From Anaerolineae bacterium (lineage in GTDB: Bacteria; Chloroflexota; Anaerolineae; Aggregatilineales; Phototrophicaceae), in contig JALONY010000006.1 of NCBI GenBank assembly GCA_025454715.1, positions 1 to 15,619 of the forward strand: a stretch of 15,619 nucleotides of DNA, read 5' to 3'. How positions within the stretch are numbered: the stretch's first letter is position 1; each line of letters starts with the position of its first letter. This document shows positions 14,012 through 15,619 of the stretch, piece after piece. The notes beneath the pieces are model-generated. The model was not told the origin of the DNA and searched no databases. It worked only from the letters and a program-made list of their open reading frames with translations. Made by a program: the position numbers and the translations under genes.

Positions 14012-14057
14012 TGATAATTTATTCTGTGGGTTCACGCCTCAAGAAGCATGGGCAACG

Positions 14058-14089
14058 AAAAAAGCCTGACGTGCGGGGTCAGGCTTTTT
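14058..14089. terminator. Bidirectional intrinsic terminator after the dehydrogenase pseudogene
   Basis: AAAAAGCCTGAC (14059-14070) and GTCAGGCTTTTT (14078-14089) pair perfectly around a 7-nt loop, with A-runs before and T-runs after. On the minus strand the T run follows the stem, so it ends transcription from secF and the dehydrogenase before the tetR promoter at 13980-14011. Confidence 0.9.
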
Positions 14090-14120
14090 GGGGGAGGTGG
14101 GCTGATGGTTGGTGGCGGGT

Positions 14121-15032
14121 TTAGGCCATCGCCAACAAGACCTTGAGCGCGCCGGGCTGTGCGGCGGCGTCCATGGCGGCCAGTGCGTCGTCCAGCGGGT
14201 AGGTCGCGTCGATGAGCGGCGCGGTGTCGATGTGGCCGCTGGCGAGGCCGCGCAAGGCCGCCTCGAACGACCCGCACCGGCTGCCGACCACTTTGACCTC
14301 ATCGACCACCACGCGGGTGAGGTCGGCGGCGGGCAGACCCGCATAGGTGCTCTTGAGCACCACCGTGCCCCGCGGCCTGACGAGGTCGAGCGCGGCGCGG
14401 TTGGACGCCCCAGCGGTCGAGCAGGCGGGCTTGGCGCTCACGCCGGACGACGGCGCGCACCCGCGCACCGGTCAAGGTCAACACTTGCGCGCACAGCAAC
14501 CCGAGCTTGCCCGCGCCAATCAAGACGACCTCATCCCGCGGGGAGATGTGGGTGCTTTCGAGGAGTTGGTAGGCGGCGACGACCTCATCCCACGGGGAGA
14601 TGTGGGTGCTTTCGAGGAGTTGGTAGGCGGCGGCCAGCGGCTCGACGAACACGGCTTGGGCGTCGCTGACCGAGTCGGGGACGCGGTGCAGTGGTCGGCG
14701 AACGCGCCATCGTGCTGGCGGATGCCGACGGTGGTGCGGTTTCGGCATTGGCTGGGGATTCCGGCGCGGCACAGGTCGCATTGGCCACAGGCGACGTTGA
14801 TTTCGCCGACGACCCGCGCCCCTAGCCAGCCGGAGTCACCCCCGACCACCTCGCCGACGAACTCGTGACCGAGCACCCCACGAAAGTGCAGGTAGCCTTT
14901 GACCAATTCGAGGTCGGTATTGCAGATACCGGCTTGCCGGATGCGAATCAGGGCTTGTTGGCCGGACGGGGCGGGGTGCGGCCAATCGTTGGCATAGGTC
15001 AGGCCGTTATCGGTGAGGGCGAGGGCGCGCAT
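14121..15032 (-). pseudogene. Zinc-dependent medium-chain alcohol dehydrogenase, broken by two frameshifting deletions
   Basis: Three minus-strand frames together make one zinc-dependent MDR dehydrogenase. Frame 1 (15032 to about 14690) starts MRALALTDNGLTYAND, has the catalytic zinc motif GICNTDLE and GHEF, and the four structural-zinc cysteines in ACGQCDLCRAGIPSQC. Frame 2 (about 14690-14410) continues LHRVPDSVSDAQAVFVEPLAAAYQLLE and the NAD(P) motif LIGAGKLGLL. Frame 3 (about 14410-14121) resumes ALDLVRPRGTVVLKSTYAG and runs to the normal C-terminus. About 7-9 residues are missing at the first junction and roughly 25-30 at the second. Frame 2 also holds a 54-bp tandem duplication. The gene starts 7 nt after secF ends, without a clear ribosome site, and is followed by a terminator. 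It cannot make a full enzyme as read here. Misassembly is the alternative. Confidence 0.87.
14524..14631. repeat. 54-bp tandem duplication inside the dehydrogenase pseudogene
   Basis: Copies at 14524-14577 and 14578-14631 match at 53 of 54 positions (14538 G versus 14592 A). They encode AAYQLLESTHISP(W or R)DEVV twice, in frame, just before the NAD(P)-binding glycine motif. Homologues carry this segment once. Confidence 0.93.
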
Positions 15033-15039
15033 GGTGGGG

Positions 15040-15619
15040 TTAGACCGTGTCTTCGGTGGGCGGGGGCGGGGGCAACAGGTCGCCAATCTTCGAGATGAGC
15101 GGGATTTCGCCCTTTTCCCACGCCATCAAGATGGGGACGGCGGTAAAGATGGACGAGTAGGTGCCGGAGACCAAGCCGATGAACAGGATGGCGATGAATT
15201 GCTTGATGGTCTCGCCGCCGAACAGCAAGATGGCCGCCATGATGAAGAAGGCGTTGAGCTGGGTGGCCAGTGAGCGGTGGATGGTCTCCCAGATGGAGCG
15301 GTTGACGATGGTCTCGTAAGGCTCGCCCAAGTAGATGGGGATGTTCTCGCGGATGCGGTCGAACAAGACGACCGAGTCTTGCACCGAGTAGGCGAGGATG
15401 GTCAGGACGGCGGTCAGGAACAGCGCATCGACCTCCCAGCCGAACAACAAGCTGGTGATGGCGGCCACGCCCAACACGACCAGCACGTCGTGGATCATGG
15501 CGGCGATGGCGCTCAGGCCGTAGCGCAACGCCTTGGGGATGGCGCGGAAGGCGATGATGATGAAGAACGTGACGATGGCGCTGGCGGCCAAGACCGCGAA
15601 GAACGCGGCGCGGGCGACT
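15040..15619 (-). CDS. secF: SecF protein-export membrane protein (5' end beyond the window)
   Basis: The 3' part of secF (about 193 residues) is present, and the reading frame is open to the window edge. SecF works with SecD as an RND-type, proton-driven accessory of the SecYEG translocon. Visible family motifs are AYSVQDSVVLFDRIREN, the helix INRSIWET-like segment (VNRSIWETIHRSL), ILLFGGETIKQF and GLVSGTYSSIFTAVPIL. At least four or five transmembrane helices are seen, and the C-terminus ends in a proline-rich tail (PPPPPTEDTV). SecD would be expected just upstream, outside the window. The broken dehydrogenase follows 7 nt later on the same strand and probably shares its transcript. Confidence 0.93.
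   Translation of the reverse strand, partial: VARAAFFAVLAASAIVTFFIIIAFRAIPKALRYGLSAIAAMIHDVLVVLGVAAITSLLFGWEVDALFLTAVLTILAYSVQDSVVLFDRIRENIPIYLGEPYETIVNRSIWETIHRSLATQLNAFFIMAAILLFGGETIKQFIAILFIGLVSGTYSSIFTAVPILMAWEKGEIPLISKIGDLLPPPPPTEDTV

Noticed and set aside
13943..14035. N-terminal extension of the TetR gene to an ATG at 14035
   Set aside because: The extension would begin upstream of the -35 box of a near-consensus promoter, and its 31 residues do not resemble TetR N-termini. The ATG at 13942 has a good ribosome site.
14039..14669. Overlapping plus-strand frames across the dehydrogenase pseudogene
   Set aside because: The minus strand gives three consecutive segments of one known enzyme family in the right order. 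The plus-strand frames have no recognisable domain or start signals.

Overview
This is a GC-rich bacterial window with a dense gene layout on both strands. It looks chromosomal rather than plasmid- or phage-borne: nearly every gene is housekeeping or regulatory. I infer a member of the Chloroflexota, possibly an Anaerolineae-like lineage. The reasons are a T-box leader outside the usual Firmicutes setting, an Uma2-family (DUF820) gene, a soluble GAF histidine kinase paired with a receiver/ParA-type hybrid, a DUF418 membrane protein and a stand-alone SecF. No rRNA or tRNA marker is present, so this placement is a guess from gene content.

Layout. Positions 88-1386 (minus) encode a type II NADH dehydrogenase. 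It is divergent from purH (1640-3184, plus), and the shared intergenic region carries both promoters and a Rex-like palindrome over the ndh promoter. After purH comes an Uma2-family nuclease-like gene (3267-3893) bracketed by two identical 36-bp direct repeats. Each repeat supplies a TTGACG -35 box, one for Uma2 and one for the next operon. That operon (3899-7689) has a complete T-box leader with a valine specifier (GTC), a SAM-dependent methyltransferase and valS. Downstream on the same strand are a 666-residue K+ channel-like protein with two RCK modules (7738-9738), a receiver-ParA/CpaE-like hybrid (9804-10934) and a GAF-containing soluble histidine kinase (10978-12159). A strong hairpin at 12185-12218 ends this rightward block.

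The right third is on the minus strand. A TetR-family regulator and a DUF418 membrane protein form a tight operon (13942 down to 12238) with a near-consensus promoter whose -35 box lies inside a palindrome. At the right edge secF (cut by the window end) is followed after 7 nt by a zinc-dependent medium-chain dehydrogenase. That gene is broken by two frameshifting deletions and also carries an in-frame 54-bp tandem duplication. A bidirectional hairpin terminator at 14058-14089 closes that unit.

How the parts work together. The best-supported regulatory unit is the T-box: uncharged tRNA-Val should raise expression of the methyltransferase and ValRS together. The receiver-ParA protein and the histidine kinase are probable two-component partners, judged by adjacency only. 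The most unusual items are the repeat-bracketed Uma2 cassette, the methyltransferase inside a tRNA-Val-sensing operon, the channel with degenerate glycine motifs and an inserted basic segment, and the slippage-type decay of the dehydrogenase.
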